DNA of 64,000 nt from an uncultured Bacteroidia bacterium (GTDB lineage: Bacteria; Bacteroidota; Bacteroidia; Bacteroidales; UBA932). The notes beneath the pieces were generated by a model, which was given only the letters and a program-made list of their open reading frames with translations, was not told the origin of the DNA and made no database searches. The stretch covers positions 186,001-250,000 of the forward strand of contig CADAIT010000001.1 in NCBI GenBank assembly GCA_902788095.1, written 5' to 3'. A program made the translations under genes and the position numbers. This document shows positions 53,473 through 61,965 of this stretch, piece by piece; position 1 is the first letter of the stretch, and each line of letters opens with the position of its first letter.

Positions 53473-54701
53473 GAAGCGGAGTCAGTAAAGAAGGCGTCCG
53501 TTATGCCGTCCGGCGAAGCGGACGGGCGGTGGCCTATTGCGCCCTCTCCATCGGCTGCGGTTCGCGCAACGAGGGGCGTTATCCCGCCGGCATCGCCCAT
53601 TTTGTCGAGCACACGCTGTTCCGGGGCACCGAACGGAAAAGCGCAGCGGTCATCAGCAGTTACCTGGACCGTCTGGGCGGTGAACTCAATGCCTACACGA
53701 CCAAGGAAGAGATTGTGCTGCATGCCACCGTGCTCAAGGAGGACCTGGGCAAGGCGGCGCGCCTGCTGCTCGAACTGGCCACGGAGGCCACCTTCCCGGA
53801 CAAGGAAATCGAGACGGAACGCGGCGTGGTGCTGGACGAAATCATCTCTTACAAAGACAATCCCGCCGAAGACGTTTACGACCGCTTCGAGGGGATGCTC
53901 TTTTCCGGCACGCCCCTGGAATCCCCCATTCTGGGCACGCAGGCCTCGGTAAAGAAAATCACGCCGGAGATGCTGCGCCGTTTTGTCCGGGAACAGTTCG
54001 TGCCGGAAAAGATGGCCTTCACCGTCGTGGCCGACATAGACGAAGCAAAACTGGAAAAGCAGGTTTTGAAACTGATGGACCGGCTACCCCGGCACGACGG
54101 AGACAAAGGGGACAGCGCACTGCCCGTCCAGGCAATCCTGCCTGCAGACGCCTTCCATAAAGTGGTGGACAAGCGCCACCACGAGGTGAACGCGGTGATT
54201 GGATGCCCGGCTCCGTCCCTGTACGAAACGCCGGGCCGGCTGGTGTGCGCCATGCTGTCCGGCATCTTGGGCGGGCCGGCATCTAATTCCCTGCTCAACA
54301 AGGAATTGCGCGAGAAACGCGGCTGGGTTTACGGAATCGAATGTTCCTACACGCAGTATGCCGATTCCGGCATTCTCGCCATTGCCTTCGGCTGTGACAA
54401 ACCCAACCTGGACGCCTGCCTGAAATCCATCGAGGCCATCCTGGCCCGGCTGCGTGACTATCCGCTGACGGACAGGCAGCTCAAGGCCTATCGCAAACAG
54501 CTTCTGGGCCAGCTGGCCATCAGTTCCGAATCCGGTGAAGCCCAGTGTCTGTCCATGGGGAAAAGCATGCTCTCCTGGGGGAAGGTTCTCTCGTCGGAGG
54601 AAACCCGCAGGCTCCTGGAAGCCATTACGCCCGACCAGATACAGGCCATGGCCCGCAGGCTCTTCGCCCCGGACCGGCTCTCTTCCCTGATTTACCTGTA
54701 A
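53469..54701 (+). CDS. M16 family zinc metallopeptidase
   Basis: A 410-residue pitrilysin-type peptidase. The inverted zinc motif HxxEH is His44-Phe-Val-Glu47-His48, and the third ligand is Glu124 in ERGVVLDEI, 76 residues later as in the family. The second, non-catalytic half-domain has the typical REKRGWVYGIECSY segment. No signal peptide is evident, so a cytoplasmic peptide-degrading role is likely. It ends before a 65-bp tandem repeat that separates it from the convergent recQ. Confidence 0.9.
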   Translation: MRSGVSKEGVRYAVRRSGRAVAYCALSIGCGSRNEGRYPAGIAHFVEHTLFRGTERKSAAVISSYLDRLGGELNAYTTKEEIVLHATVLKEDLGKAARLLLELATEATFPDKEIETERGVVLDEIISYKDNPAEDVYDRFEGMLFSGTPLESPILGTQASVKKITPEMLRRFVREQFVPEKMAFTVVADIDEAKLEKQVLKLMDRLPRHDGDKGDSALPVQAILPADAFHKVVDKRHHEVNAVIGCPAPSLYETPGRLVCAMLSGILGGPASNSLLNKELREKRGWVYGIECSYTQYADSGILAIAFGCDKPNLDACLKSIEAILARLRDYPLTDRQLKAYRKQLLGQLAISSESGEAQCLSMGKSMLSWGKVLSSEETRRLLEAITPDQIQAMARRLFAPDRLSSLIYL

Positions 54702-54740
54702 GGAACGCCACCCCCTTCCGCATGACAGACTTCGCATCGT

Positions 54741-54895
54741 GCAACTGGTGGCAAACTAGCGAGCCCCTTCCCCGAGGGAAGGGGTTGGGGATGGGGTAAC
54801 GTGAAGCAAATGGTGGCAAACTAGCGAGCTCCTTCCCCGAGGGAAGGGGTTGGGGATGGGGTAACGTGAAGCAACTGGTGGCAAACTAGTTTGCC
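54741..54895. repeat. 65-bp tandem repeat, 2.4 copies, between the M16 gene and recQ
   Basis: Units begin at 54741, 54806 and 54871 (partial). Each full unit starts GCAACTGGTGGCAAACTAGC (or one-base variants) and contains a hairpin with CCCCTTCCC/GGGAAGGGG arms. The partial third unit fuses with the recQ 3' end into a perfect 22-bp palindrome at 54877-54898 that includes the recQ stop codon. The hairpins may act as transcription stops for both genes. Confidence 0.85.
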
Positions 54896-57087
54896 ACCTC
54901 GCAGAGGAACTTGATACGGACCAGCCGGATTTCCTCCTCGGAATAGTCCTCCCCGAGGGCATTGAGGGCATCGGGCAGGGAATCCGACTCCGCCTCCTCC
55001 TTGAACCAATCGTAGATTTCTTCCACCACTTCCGGGTCCAGTTCGTCCGCGATGAAGTAATTGATATTCACCTTGGTTCCGGTGGCTACGATGGCTTCTA
55101 TCTCCGAGAGTAAATCGCTCATTCCCATGCCCTTGGAAGATGCAATATCCTTCAGGTCCAACTTGCGGTCAATGGCCTGGATGATGGAGACCTTGTTGCC
55201 GGATTTGGCCGTTACGGACTTGACGACAAAGTCGTCCGGGCGCTCGATTTCATTCTCTTCCACATATTTGGCGATGAGTTCCACGAAAGGTCCGCCATAT
55301 TTCTGGGCCTTTCCCTCTCCCACGCCCTGACACTTCTCCGAAAGTTCTTTCACGGAGAGCGGATATACGATGGTCATGTCTTCCAGGGACGGATCCGAGA
55401 AGATAATCCAGGGCTGCAGGCCCATTTTGCGGGCCATATCCTTGCGCAGATCCTTGAGCATGGCAAGCAGGACAGGGTCTCCCCCGCCTCCGCCGTGCGC
55501 GGCGCCGGAAAGGTCTTCGTCCTCGTCGTCGGTCCCTTCCGAGAAAGTACGGTCCTCCACCAGCAGGACTTCATGAGGATGGGCGAAGAATTTTCGGCCC
55601 TCCTCCGTAACGAATATAAGCCCGTAATTTTCAATGTCCTTGTCCAGGAAATGGAGGATGAGGCCCTGATGGATGACCGCCGCCCAGAAGCGGACGCCGT
55701 GGTCCTTGCCCGCCCCGAAGAGCGAAAGTTCGTCGTGGTGGTAGGACTTGATCATGGCATTGGGAACACCGGAAAGGATACCCGCAAGGTGTTCCAGCTT
55801 GAAGTGCTCCGGCAACGTCTCTATGAGTTCTATCACCAGCGCCATTTCCTCGCGTCCGTCAAAGCGGGCCTTCGGATGCAGGCAGTTGTCGCATGCGCAG
55901 CAGTTGTCTGCCGGATAATCTTCCCCGAAGTAATTGAGCAGCAGCTTGCGGCGGCACTGGCTGGATTCGGCGTACGCCACCGTCTCCTTGAGAAGCTGCT
56001 TGCCGATTTCCTGCTCCGCCACGGGTTTTCCCTGCATGAACTTCTCCAGCTTCTGGATATCCTTGTAACTGTAGTAGGTTATGCAGAGACCTTCCTGCCC
56101 GTCGCGCCCGGCCCGGCCGGTTTCCTGATAATAGCCCTCAATGCTCTTGGGAATGTCGAAATGGATGACAAAACGCACGTCCGGCTTGTCTATCCCCATG
56201 CCGAAGGCGATGGTGGCCACGATGACGTCTATTTCCTCCATCAGGAACTTGTCCTGGTTCTCCGCCCGGGTTTTGGCATCCAGGCCCGCATGGTACGGAA
56301 GCGCCTTGATGCCGTTGATGGACAGCATCCGGGCCAGTTCTTCCACCTTTTTGCGGCTCAGACAGTAAACGATTCCGGACTTGCCGGGATGCTGGCGGAT
56401 GAATCGGATGATGTCTTTCTCCGGTTCCACCTTGTCCCTCACTTCATAATAAAGATTGGGCCGGTTGAAGGACGATTTGAACACCTTGGCGTCCTGGATG
56501 CGGAGATTCTTGAGGATGTCGCTCTGGACTTTGGGCGTGGCCGTGGCAGTGAGCGCAATCACGGGCGCCGGCTGAATTTCCTCTATGATGGAGCGGATTT
56601 TCCGGTATTCCGGGCGGAAGTCGTGCCCCCACTCCGAAATGCAGTGGGCTTCGTCCACGGCATAAAAAGAGATTTTTATCCCCTTGAGCAGGACGATATT
56701 CTCCTCCTTGGTAAGGGACTCCGGCGCCACGTACAACAGTTTGGTCCGGCCGGCCAGCAGGTCCTCCTGCACCTCCGCAATCTGGTTTCTGGAGAGCGAG
56801 GAGTTCAGGAAATGGGCGATGCCTCCGTCCCCGGTTTCAAAGCCGCGGATAACATCCACCTGGTTTTTCATAAGGGCAATCAGGGGCGAAATCACGATGG
56901 CGGTTCCGTCCATTACCAAGGCCGGCAACTGGTAGCAAAGCGACTTTCCTCCACCCGTCGGCATGAGCACAAAAGCATTGTTTCCGCCTACCAGATGCTG
57001 GATGATCTGTTCCTGATCCCCCTTGAAGGCATCGTAGCCGAAGAATGTTTTTAGTTTTGCCTGTAATACGGCGGAATCCACTGACAT
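54886..57087 (-). CDS. recQ: ATP-dependent DNA helicase RecQ
   Basis: A 733-residue superfamily 2 helicase. Motif I is MPTGGGKS (about residues 42-49), motif II VDEAHC near 160, with the aromatic-rich loop nearby and motif VI QETGRAGRDG near 340. The zinc-binding cysteines of the RecQ-Ct region (CRRKLLLNYFGE, CCACDNC) follow near 390-425, then a winged-helix region, an acidic linker with poly-Gly and an HRDC domain (about 510-610). A further helical C-terminus of about 120 residues extends past HRDC. It functions in recombination and fork repair. Confidence 0.93.
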   Translation of the reverse strand: MSVDSAVLQAKLKTFFGYDAFKGDQEQIIQHLVGGNNAFVLMPTGGGKSLCYQLPALVMDGTAIVISPLIALMKNQVDVIRGFETGDGGIAHFLNSSLSRNQIAEVQEDLLAGRTKLLYVAPESLTKEENIVLLKGIKISFYAVDEAHCISEWGHDFRPEYRKIRSIIEEIQPAPVIALTATATPKVQSDILKNLRIQDAKVFKSSFNRPNLYYEVRDKVEPEKDIIRFIRQHPGKSGIVYCLSRKKVEELARMLSINGIKALPYHAGLDAKTRAENQDKFLMEEIDVIVATIAFGMGIDKPDVRFVIHFDIPKSIEGYYQETGRAGRDGQEGLCITYYSYKDIQKLEKFMQGKPVAEQEIGKQLLKETVAYAESSQCRRKLLLNYFGEDYPADNCCACDNCLHPKARFDGREEMALVIELIETLPEHFKLEHLAGILSGVPNAMIKSYHHDELSLFGAGKDHGVRFWAAVIHQGLILHFLDKDIENYGLIFVTEEGRKFFAHPHEVLLVEDRTFSEGTDDEDEDLSGAAHGGGGGDPVLLAMLKDLRKDMARKMGLQPWIIFSDPSLEDMTIVYPLSVKELSEKCQGVGEGKAQKYGGPFVELIAKYVEENEIERPDDFVVKSVTAKSGNKVSIIQAIDRKLDLKDIASSKGMGMSDLLSEIEAIVATGTKVNINYFIADELDPEVVEEIYDWFKEEAESDSLPDALNALGEDYSEEEIRLVRIKFLCEVAN

Positions 57088-57177
57088 AGTTCTTCCGTTT
57101 AGTGTTGCTCAATTTACGCATTATTTCCGAAAAAGCCAAAAAAAAATCAAAATTATGTTTTCTAAAAATTTATACGT

Positions 57178-57185
57178 AAATTTGC
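57178..57185 (+). promoter_or_regulatory. Promoter -7 box of the FKBP lipoprotein gene
   Basis: TAAATTTG, 53 bases before the ATG. Confidence 0.55.
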
Positions 57186-57237
57186 AGGATTGAGCGTCTA
57201 ACGCTTTTGAACGAACAAACATTAATTCAAATACATT

Positions 57238-58002
57238 ATGAAATTCGCAAAACTTTTTGCCGCCATCGCTTCCGCCTCCGTGCTGGTCATGGCCTGCAAC
57301 TCTCCCAAGGTGGAGGGTTCCAAAGAAGTACGTGACCTGCTTCCCTCCAAGGGCCAGGTTGACACCACTTCCTATCTGCTGGGCGTAAACTTCGGCCTGG
57401 TAATCACCCAGAATGGTTTCGGAGACATCAACATGTCTCAGTTGGAAAAGGGTTTGAACGACGCCCTCAACGCCAAGGAAGGCCAGCCCATGGACTCCGT
57501 TTTCGTGAAGCAGTTCAAGATTAATCCGGCCGACATGAACACCATCATCAACTCCTACCTCCAGAAGCGCACCGCTTACGAAGGCGCCCTGAACAAGGAG
57601 AAAGGTGACAAGTTCCGCAAGGACTTCTATGTCAAGAACAGCGCCGATTCCACCGCCTCCGGTATCGTTTACCTCATCTCCGATTCCGGCAGCGACGTAC
57701 GTGCCACCAGCGACCGCGACACTGTGAAGGTGAACTACCGCGGAACCCTCATCGACGGCAAGGAGTTTGACAAGAACGAAGGCATCACCTTCCCGCTCAA
57801 CCGCGTCATCAAAGGCTGGACGGAAGGCATGAAGCTCGTCGGCGAAGGTGGCAAGATTACCCTCGTAATCCCCGCCAACCTGGCCTATGGCGAACGCGGA
57901 CCCCGCGAGATCGGTGCCAACTCCACCCTCATCTTCGATGTGGACCTCCTGGAAGTTCACCCGTTTGTCGAGAAACCCGCTGAAACTCCCGCTAAGAAGT
58001 AA
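57238..58002 (+). CDS. FKBP-type peptidyl-prolyl isomerase lipoprotein
   Basis: A 254-residue lipoprotein (lipobox VMAC, Cys20). The N-terminal helical region (about residues 40-145) resembles the dimerisation domain of FkpA/Mip, and the C-terminal FKBP domain (about 150-245) has KVNYRGTLIDGKEFD, the VIKGWTEG loop and the AYGERG segment lining the active site. It assists folding of exported proteins at the envelope. It is followed by the DUF3127 gene after three bases, an arrangement probably reflecting co-transcription rather than shared function. Confidence 0.9.
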   Translation: MKFAKLFAAIASASVLVMACNSPKVEGSKEVRDLLPSKGQVDTTSYLLGVNFGLVITQNGFGDINMSQLEKGLNDALNAKEGQPMDSVFVKQFKINPADMNTIINSYLQKRTAYEGALNKEKGDKFRKDFYVKNSADSTASGIVYLISDSGSDVRATSDRDTVKVNYRGTLIDGKEFDKNEGITFPLNRVIKGWTEGMKLVGEGGKITLVIPANLAYGERGPREIGANSTLIFDVDLLEVHPFVEKPAETPAKK

Positions 58003-58005
58003 GTC

Positions 58006-58437
58006 ATGGCACTGGAACTGGAAGGAACGCTTCGACAGAAGCTGGGCGTACAGTCCGGAACATCGGCCCGGGGCGCCTGGGCCAAGCAGGAATTCATCCT
58101 GGAATTCCCGGACGGCAATTTCACCGCCCAGGCCTGCTTCACCGCATGGGGACAGGAAAAGGTGGCCGAACTGGACAAGTACCAGGTGGGAGACCACATA
58201 AAGGTTTCCTTCAACCTCAAGAGCCGCGAATACAACGGCCGCTGGTACAATGACCTCCAGGTCTGGCGTCTGGCGCCGGCCGGCGCAGCCGCTCCCGCAG
58301 CCGCTGCACAGCCTGGCCAGAGTGCGCCGTCATTCCCCGCCGCGAGCGGAGCCCCCGCCCCGGCCTACGAAGCCCCGGCCCCCACGCTGGACGACATGCC
58401 GGCAGGCGACGGTTCCGAAGACGACCTTCCGTTCTGA
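58006..58437 (+). CDS. DUF3127 protein with an SSB-like C-terminal tail
   Basis: A 143-residue cytoplasmic protein. Residues 1-90 form the DUF3127 domain (with LEGTLRQKLGVQSG and FNLKSREYNGRWYNDLQVW), which resembles an OB fold. An Ala/Pro-rich linker follows and the last residues are EDDLPF, like the acidic DDIPF tip of single-stranded DNA-binding protein that recruits repair enzymes. A ssDNA-related role is therefore plausible though not established. It is co-directional with the FKBP gene, and a palindromic element follows it. Confidence 0.85.
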   Translation: MALELEGTLRQKLGVQSGTSARGAWAKQEFILEFPDGNFTAQACFTAWGQEKVAELDKYQVGDHIKVSFNLKSREYNGRWYNDLQVWRLAPAGAAAPAAAAQPGQSAPSFPAASGAPAPAYEAPAPTLDDMPAGDGSEDDLPF

Positions 58438-58472
58438 TTTGCCGTCCCGGCCGGGTTAGCCCCTTGCCGGCA

Positions 58473-58578
58473 TGGCAGCCAATCGACTGACACATAGTCA
58501 CTTACCATACATTCCTCGTTCAAAATTTGAACGAGGAATATTGTACAAGTAGGTGAGAGACAATTTGTTAACTGCCAC
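58473..58578. repeat. 106-bp palindromic element, copy C
   Basis: Related to the elements at 3960 and 4093. The core at 58511-58539 is a hairpin with 14-base arms (ATTCCTCGTTCAAA and its complement), and the ends TGGCAG / CTGCCA are inverted. Flanking sequence between core and ends differs from the other two copies. It fills most of the gap between the DUF3127 and DUF4251 genes. Confidence 0.8.
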
Positions 58579-58602
58579 ACTAATTTCCTATCTTTTCGCA
58601 CT

Positions 58603-59106
58603 ATGAAACACCTGCTCACTCTCCTGGCCGCACTGGTTGTCATACTCCTGCCCGGCTGCGCCGCCCTGAGACGGTCTCCGGAAGAGAAGGCTGCCGAAAA
58701 GCTTCGCATCGAACAGAGCCTGGAAGCCCGGGAATACCGGATAGACGTAAACTATATGCTGCCCCTCCGAGGCCCCGGCAAGTCCGTTACGGGGAGTTAT
58801 TCGCTCACCATTGACGGCAGTGTCGTCGATTCTTATCTCCCGTACTTCGGCGTGGCCTACAACATCCCTTACGGCGGCGGAAAGGCCCTCAGTTTCAAAG
58901 GCTCCATCGGCGAGTACCGGGACAGCGGCTGGGCAAAGGACCGGCGCACGATTATCGTCTCCACCGACAACGGCGAAGACACCCTCACCTTCACCATCAC
59001 GGTCTTTGACGACGGTACGGCCGACATCTCTGTCCGTTCCCGGAACAGGGAAGACATCGGTTTCCGCGGGAAGATAGGCCCACTCAAGAACGGGTCCCAA
59101 GACTGA
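58603..59106 (+). CDS. DUF4251 lipoprotein
   Basis: A 167-residue lipoprotein (lipobox LPGC, Cys19). The body matches the Bacteroidetes DUF4251 family: a helical SPEEKAAEKLRIEQSLEAREYRIDV lead and a beta-rich part with YLPYFGVAYNIPYGGG and a closing FRGKI segment. Function is unknown; the family is lipid-anchored and may bind small envelope components. It is followed by another small gene after seven bases. Confidence 0.8.
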   Translation: MKHLLTLLAALVVILLPGCAALRRSPEEKAAEKLRIEQSLEAREYRIDVNYMLPLRGPGKSVTGSYSLTIDGSVVDSYLPYFGVAYNIPYGGGKALSFKGSIGEYRDSGWAKDRRTIIVSTDNGEDTLTFTITVFDDGTADISVRSRNREDIGFRGKIGPLKNGSQD

Positions 59107-59113
59107 ACGGGCC

Positions 59114-59425
59114 ATGCCCCATCCCAAGTTCATACTGGTATCGGACCCGAAAGCCCCGCTCACCGGGACCTTTGTCTATGGGATGGTCTCGCAGCACCGG
59201 GACCTGGTGGAAGGCTATGTGAAAGTCCACGGCGGCGGGTGGTACCTGAAAGACGATGACCGGAAGACCATCACCCTTTACGGCAGCAGCGGAGACTTCG
59301 GGGAGCCCCGCCTGGCCTTCCTGAACAGGATTCCCCGGGAACTCAAAGGATACACCTTCCTCTTCTCCCCCGGCTGGAACCTGCCCGCCAACGAACTGGA
59401 CATCTCCACCGTGGAATGGGTATAG
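59114..59425 (+). CDS. Small hypothetical protein
   Basis: A 103-residue product, mostly beta-strand-like, with no signal peptide and no recognised motif. It begins seven bases after the DUF4251 gene and reads in a frame with the GC-rich codon choice of its neighbours, supporting expression. It might be an immunity- or chaperone-like partner, but nothing in the sequence indicates that. Confidence 0.55.
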   Translation: MPHPKFILVSDPKAPLTGTFVYGMVSQHRDLVEGYVKVHGGGWYLKDDDRKTITLYGSSGDFGEPRLAFLNRIPRELKGYTFLFSPGWNLPANELDISTVEWV

Positions 59426-59639
59426 CAATCCCCAGAAAGAGTGTAAATTTTTTCTTTTCGGCCTCCATCCTTCTTCCCCCTACGAAAGAACTTCCCAAGA
59501 CGGACAACAGCACCACAGGAGGAACAAGGAAAACCCTGCCGCCTCGACAAACAGAATGCGTAGAACGAGGATTTCGTGTCAAGGCGGCAGAAAACAAACA
59601 TCGCAAAGCGCAATCTTTTTAATTTTCCGAAAGATTTCA

Positions 59640-59647
59640 TATCTTTG
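59640..59647 (+). promoter_or_regulatory. Promoter -7 box of the MNT-HEPN pair
   Basis: TATCTTTG ends five bases before the ATG at 59653. The preceding 59426-59639 has no credible gene. Confidence 0.6.
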
Positions 59648-59652
59648 CCCAT

Positions 59653-59961
59653 ATGGTAAGTCGGCAGTTTAATACTATGCTTCCCAAGATTCAGGCTGTT
59701 CTCTCACAACAGCCCGTAGTAAAGGCATGGCTATTCGGCTCCTTCTCGAGGGGCGAAGAAACTCCTCAGAGCGACGTAGACATCCTAGTCCAGTATGACG
59801 AAAATGCTCGAATCACGCTTCTTACCATTTCGAGAATCATGACTCGCTTATCGGACGCCGTCGGTAAAAAGGTTGACTTGGTAGAAGACGGATGTTTATT
59901 GCCCTTCGCCCAGGAATCCGCAGAACGTGATAAAATCCTGATTTATGAGAGAGCCCGTTAG
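59653..59961 (+). CDS. mntA: MNT-type nucleotidyltransferase antitoxin (MntA-like)
   Basis: A 102-residue minimal nucleotidyltransferase. The GSFSRGEETPQSDVDILV motif has the paired aspartates Asp41 and Asp43, and a third acidic residue is Asp75 in KKVDLV, so the active site looks intact. In MntA-HepT systems the nucleotidyltransferase neutralises the toxin by AMPylating it. The gene overlaps the HEPN gene by 17 bases, the usual operon layout. Confidence 0.85.
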   Translation: MVSRQFNTMLPKIQAVLSQQPVVKAWLFGSFSRGEETPQSDVDILVQYDENARITLLTISRIMTRLSDAVGKKVDLVEDGCLLPFAQESAERDKILIYERAR

Positions 59962-60295
59962 AGACGCCGAACGGCTGCAACACATTCTTGACGCCATCAA
60001 CACAATTGAGAGCAGCCGCAAGATACATTCGACAGATGAAGCAGCAAATGACCCCATTATCTACTACGGCTTTGTCAAACACGTTGAAATCATTGGGGAA
60101 GCCGTATATATGCTGTCGAAGGAATTCAAGGAGACCCATCCGGAGATGGATTGGACCTCCATTGAAGGAATGCGGCATGTTCTGGTACATGGTTACTACC
60201 ATATCAAGCCAAACCAGTTGTGGGACACCATAGACCTGGACCTCCCGGAACTGAAGCCGTATATAGAGAAATATATTTCTACACTTTCGGAATAA
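59945..60295 (+). CDS. hepT: HEPN ribonuclease toxin (HepT-like, DUF86)
   Basis: A 116-residue all-helical HEPN protein. The catalytic motif Rx4HxY is complete: Arg77, His82 and Tyr84 in RHVLVHGYY; the tyrosine is the residue AMPylated by the partner in characterised pairs. Length and the DLPELKPYI tail fit HepT. With the upstream MNT gene it forms a likely intact toxin-antitoxin operon. The kinase gene follows after six bases and could be part of the same transcript. Confidence 0.85.
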   Translation: MREPVRDAERLQHILDAINTIESSRKIHSTDEAANDPIIYYGFVKHVEIIGEAVYMLSKEFKETHPEMDWTSIEGMRHVLVHGYYHIKPNQLWDTIDLDLPELKPYIEKYISTLSE

Positions 60296-60301
60296 TCAAA
60301 T

Positions 60302-61414
60302 ATGACGGGCAACTCTGAATTCTTCCCAGCAGAGTCATCAGATAATACCGAGCTCCTTATTTCAACTGGCGCCACCTGTGAAATCACTCGTTTCCGCAAA
60401 TGGGACAAATGGTTTTTACGCAAGCGCTTACGGGAAGAACTACGTTCCAACCCTTTCTATGTGGCCGCGCTGGAGAAAGAATTTGATCTGGGAATTCATT
60501 GCGACCACCCAGGCCTCGTACGCTATTTTGATAAAGGCCATGACGAGAAAGGGCCTTATCTGGTTGAGGAGTATATTGACGGAGAATCTCTGTCTTCCTA
60601 TCTGGAACAAAACGCGCCTCTCTCACGGAAAGAAACGGTACGGATTTTCAATGAACTCGCCTCAGTCGTATCCTACCTCCACTCCCAAGGAATTATTCAC
60701 TGTGACTTAAAGCCAGACAATATCCTTCTTACACGGCAAGGTAACCGGATCAAACTGATAGACCTGGGGTTTTCCTGTCAATATAGTTACTCGGGAATAT
60801 GGGGTGGTTCTACGCAATGGACCGCACCCGAACTGAAGACAGAGCCTAATACAGCCACATTTCAGGCCGACATCTATTCTCTAGGCCGTATTTTGGAAGC
60901 TCTGAACGGGAAACAAAACCGAAAGATAGTCAGTAAGGCCACAGCCACCTCTCTCAAGGAACGATATAAAACGCCGGAAGAGATGATTCGGGCACTCCAG
61001 CCCCAAAGATGGTGGCGGCAACTTTTGGTCATCGCGGGAGTAATTCTTCTCTCACTACCCGGATGGTTTGTAAAAAACACGCATCCAACCACCGCTTCTG
61101 AAGTGGCAACTCCCAAAGATACCATTACAGTCCAAGGACTTTTCCAAAATTCCTTGGACGAAGCCATATCCGCAGCATTTGAGCCGCTATACTCTTCCTA
61201 CGACTCTCTTTCAGCGGGGAATATAGCAAATGTAATGAATATCGCACAGGAGTGTCTTGGGAATGCCATGACACAATCTTCACAAATGGCCGAAGACTGG
61301 GGGAGCAAATATCCTGAATACCAAAAAGATTTCTCCCAACTTATCATGCCTACCATAAACCACCACTATGGACAATACATGTTTGATCTCAGCCTTTTTT
61401 CTCTGAATCATTAA
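60302..61414 (+). CDS. Membrane-anchored eukaryotic-type Ser/Thr protein kinase
   Basis: A 370-residue kinase. The N-lobe glycine loop is not recognisable, but a lysine candidate is Lys41 in FLRKRL. The catalytic loop HCDLKPDN (Asp135), DLG metal site (Asp154) and TAPE segment (174-177) are clear; Cys before Asp makes it a non-RD kinase. A membrane span (about 239-257) is followed by an external domain of about 110 residues with no recognised fold. Such kinases are uncommon in Bacteroidales. It is only six bases behind the HEPN gene, and its 3' end overlaps the convergent gene at 61389 by 26 bases. Confidence 0.85.
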   Translation: MTGNSEFFPAESSDNTELLISTGATCEITRFRKWDKWFLRKRLREELRSNPFYVAALEKEFDLGIHCDHPGLVRYFDKGHDEKGPYLVEEYIDGESLSSYLEQNAPLSRKETVRIFNELASVVSYLHSQGIIHCDLKPDNILLTRQGNRIKLIDLGFSCQYSYSGIWGGSTQWTAPELKTEPNTATFQADIYSLGRILEALNGKQNRKIVSKATATSLKERYKTPEEMIRALQPQRWWRQLLVIAGVILLSLPGWFVKNTHPTTASEVATPKDTITVQGLFQNSLDEAISAAFEPLYSSYDSLSAGNIANVMNIAQECLGNAMTQSSQMAEDWGSKYPEYQKDFSQLIMPTINHHYGQYMFDLSLFSLNH

Positions 61415-61961
61415 TGATTAGCGCGTCGATTCCTCCTTTCTCGCCGGCCACAAATGAGCCCATTTTCACGCCGTCTCTCAAAACCAAGTCTGCCAGAAAA
61501 GGATATCCACTGCTAAAATAACGGGCATAGACACGATCTCCGGGACGGAGCTTACTATTCTCACTCCGAATTACATGGAAAAGTTTATTCCCGATGCATT
61601 CCAATTCCACAAATCTGTTCGGGCGATAGGTGAAGGAAATACGATCCCCGGGAAGCATTTTATCGGCCCAGATTACTGTTTTTGTTGATGAGAATTCGGA
61701 GTTCCCTCTCTCTGACAGTGTAAACAAAAGACTGGGCCAATCCTTGGCACCCATGTAACGGGCAAGAATATCCAAAGTAGATTGATGGGGCTCCACTTCA
61801 CTTTCTATTGCGCCAAACAGTCTCTTGAGGGTATTGACCGAAAGGCCAACACCTGTTTTCTTAGCCATATCTCGGGAGAGAGCTTCAAAATCGGAGGGCA
61901 CAGTTACCTCCCGCCCAAAAACGGCTTGTATTTTCCTGATTACAGGAACAGATAGTCTCAT
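61389..61961 (-). CDS. Unrecognised protein with helical N-terminus, opposite the kinase gene
   Basis: A 190-residue cytoplasmic protein. Residues 1-85 are helical and contain a segment, GVGLSVNTLKRLFGAIE, that could be a helix-turn-helix; residues 95-180 are beta-rich (PGDRISFTYRPNRFVELEC). I do not recognise the family. A minus-strand TATCTTTG box at 61973-61966 ends four bases before the ATG. It converges on the kinase gene with overlapping ends, which would allow each to affect the other's expression. A regulator acting with the kinase is possible, not shown. Confidence 0.65.
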   Translation of the reverse strand: MRLSVPVIRKIQAVFGREVTVPSDFEALSRDMAKKTGVGLSVNTLKRLFGAIESEVEPHQSTLDILARYMGAKDWPSLLFTLSERGNSEFSSTKTVIWADKMLPGDRISFTYRPNRFVELECIGNKLFHVIRSENSKLRPGDRVYARYFSSGYPFLADLVLRDGVKMGSFVAGEKGGIDALIINDSEKKG

Positions 61962-61965
61962 GCAT

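Noticed and set aside
54756..55009. Minus-strand frames across the 65-bp repeats
   Set aside because: They are translations of the repeat units, share the same peptide repeatedly and overlap recQ in another frame.
59416..59622. A 68-residue frame after the small gene at 59114
   Set aside because: It starts inside the preceding gene, has no start signal or recognisable sequence, and lies in the transition to the accessory region.
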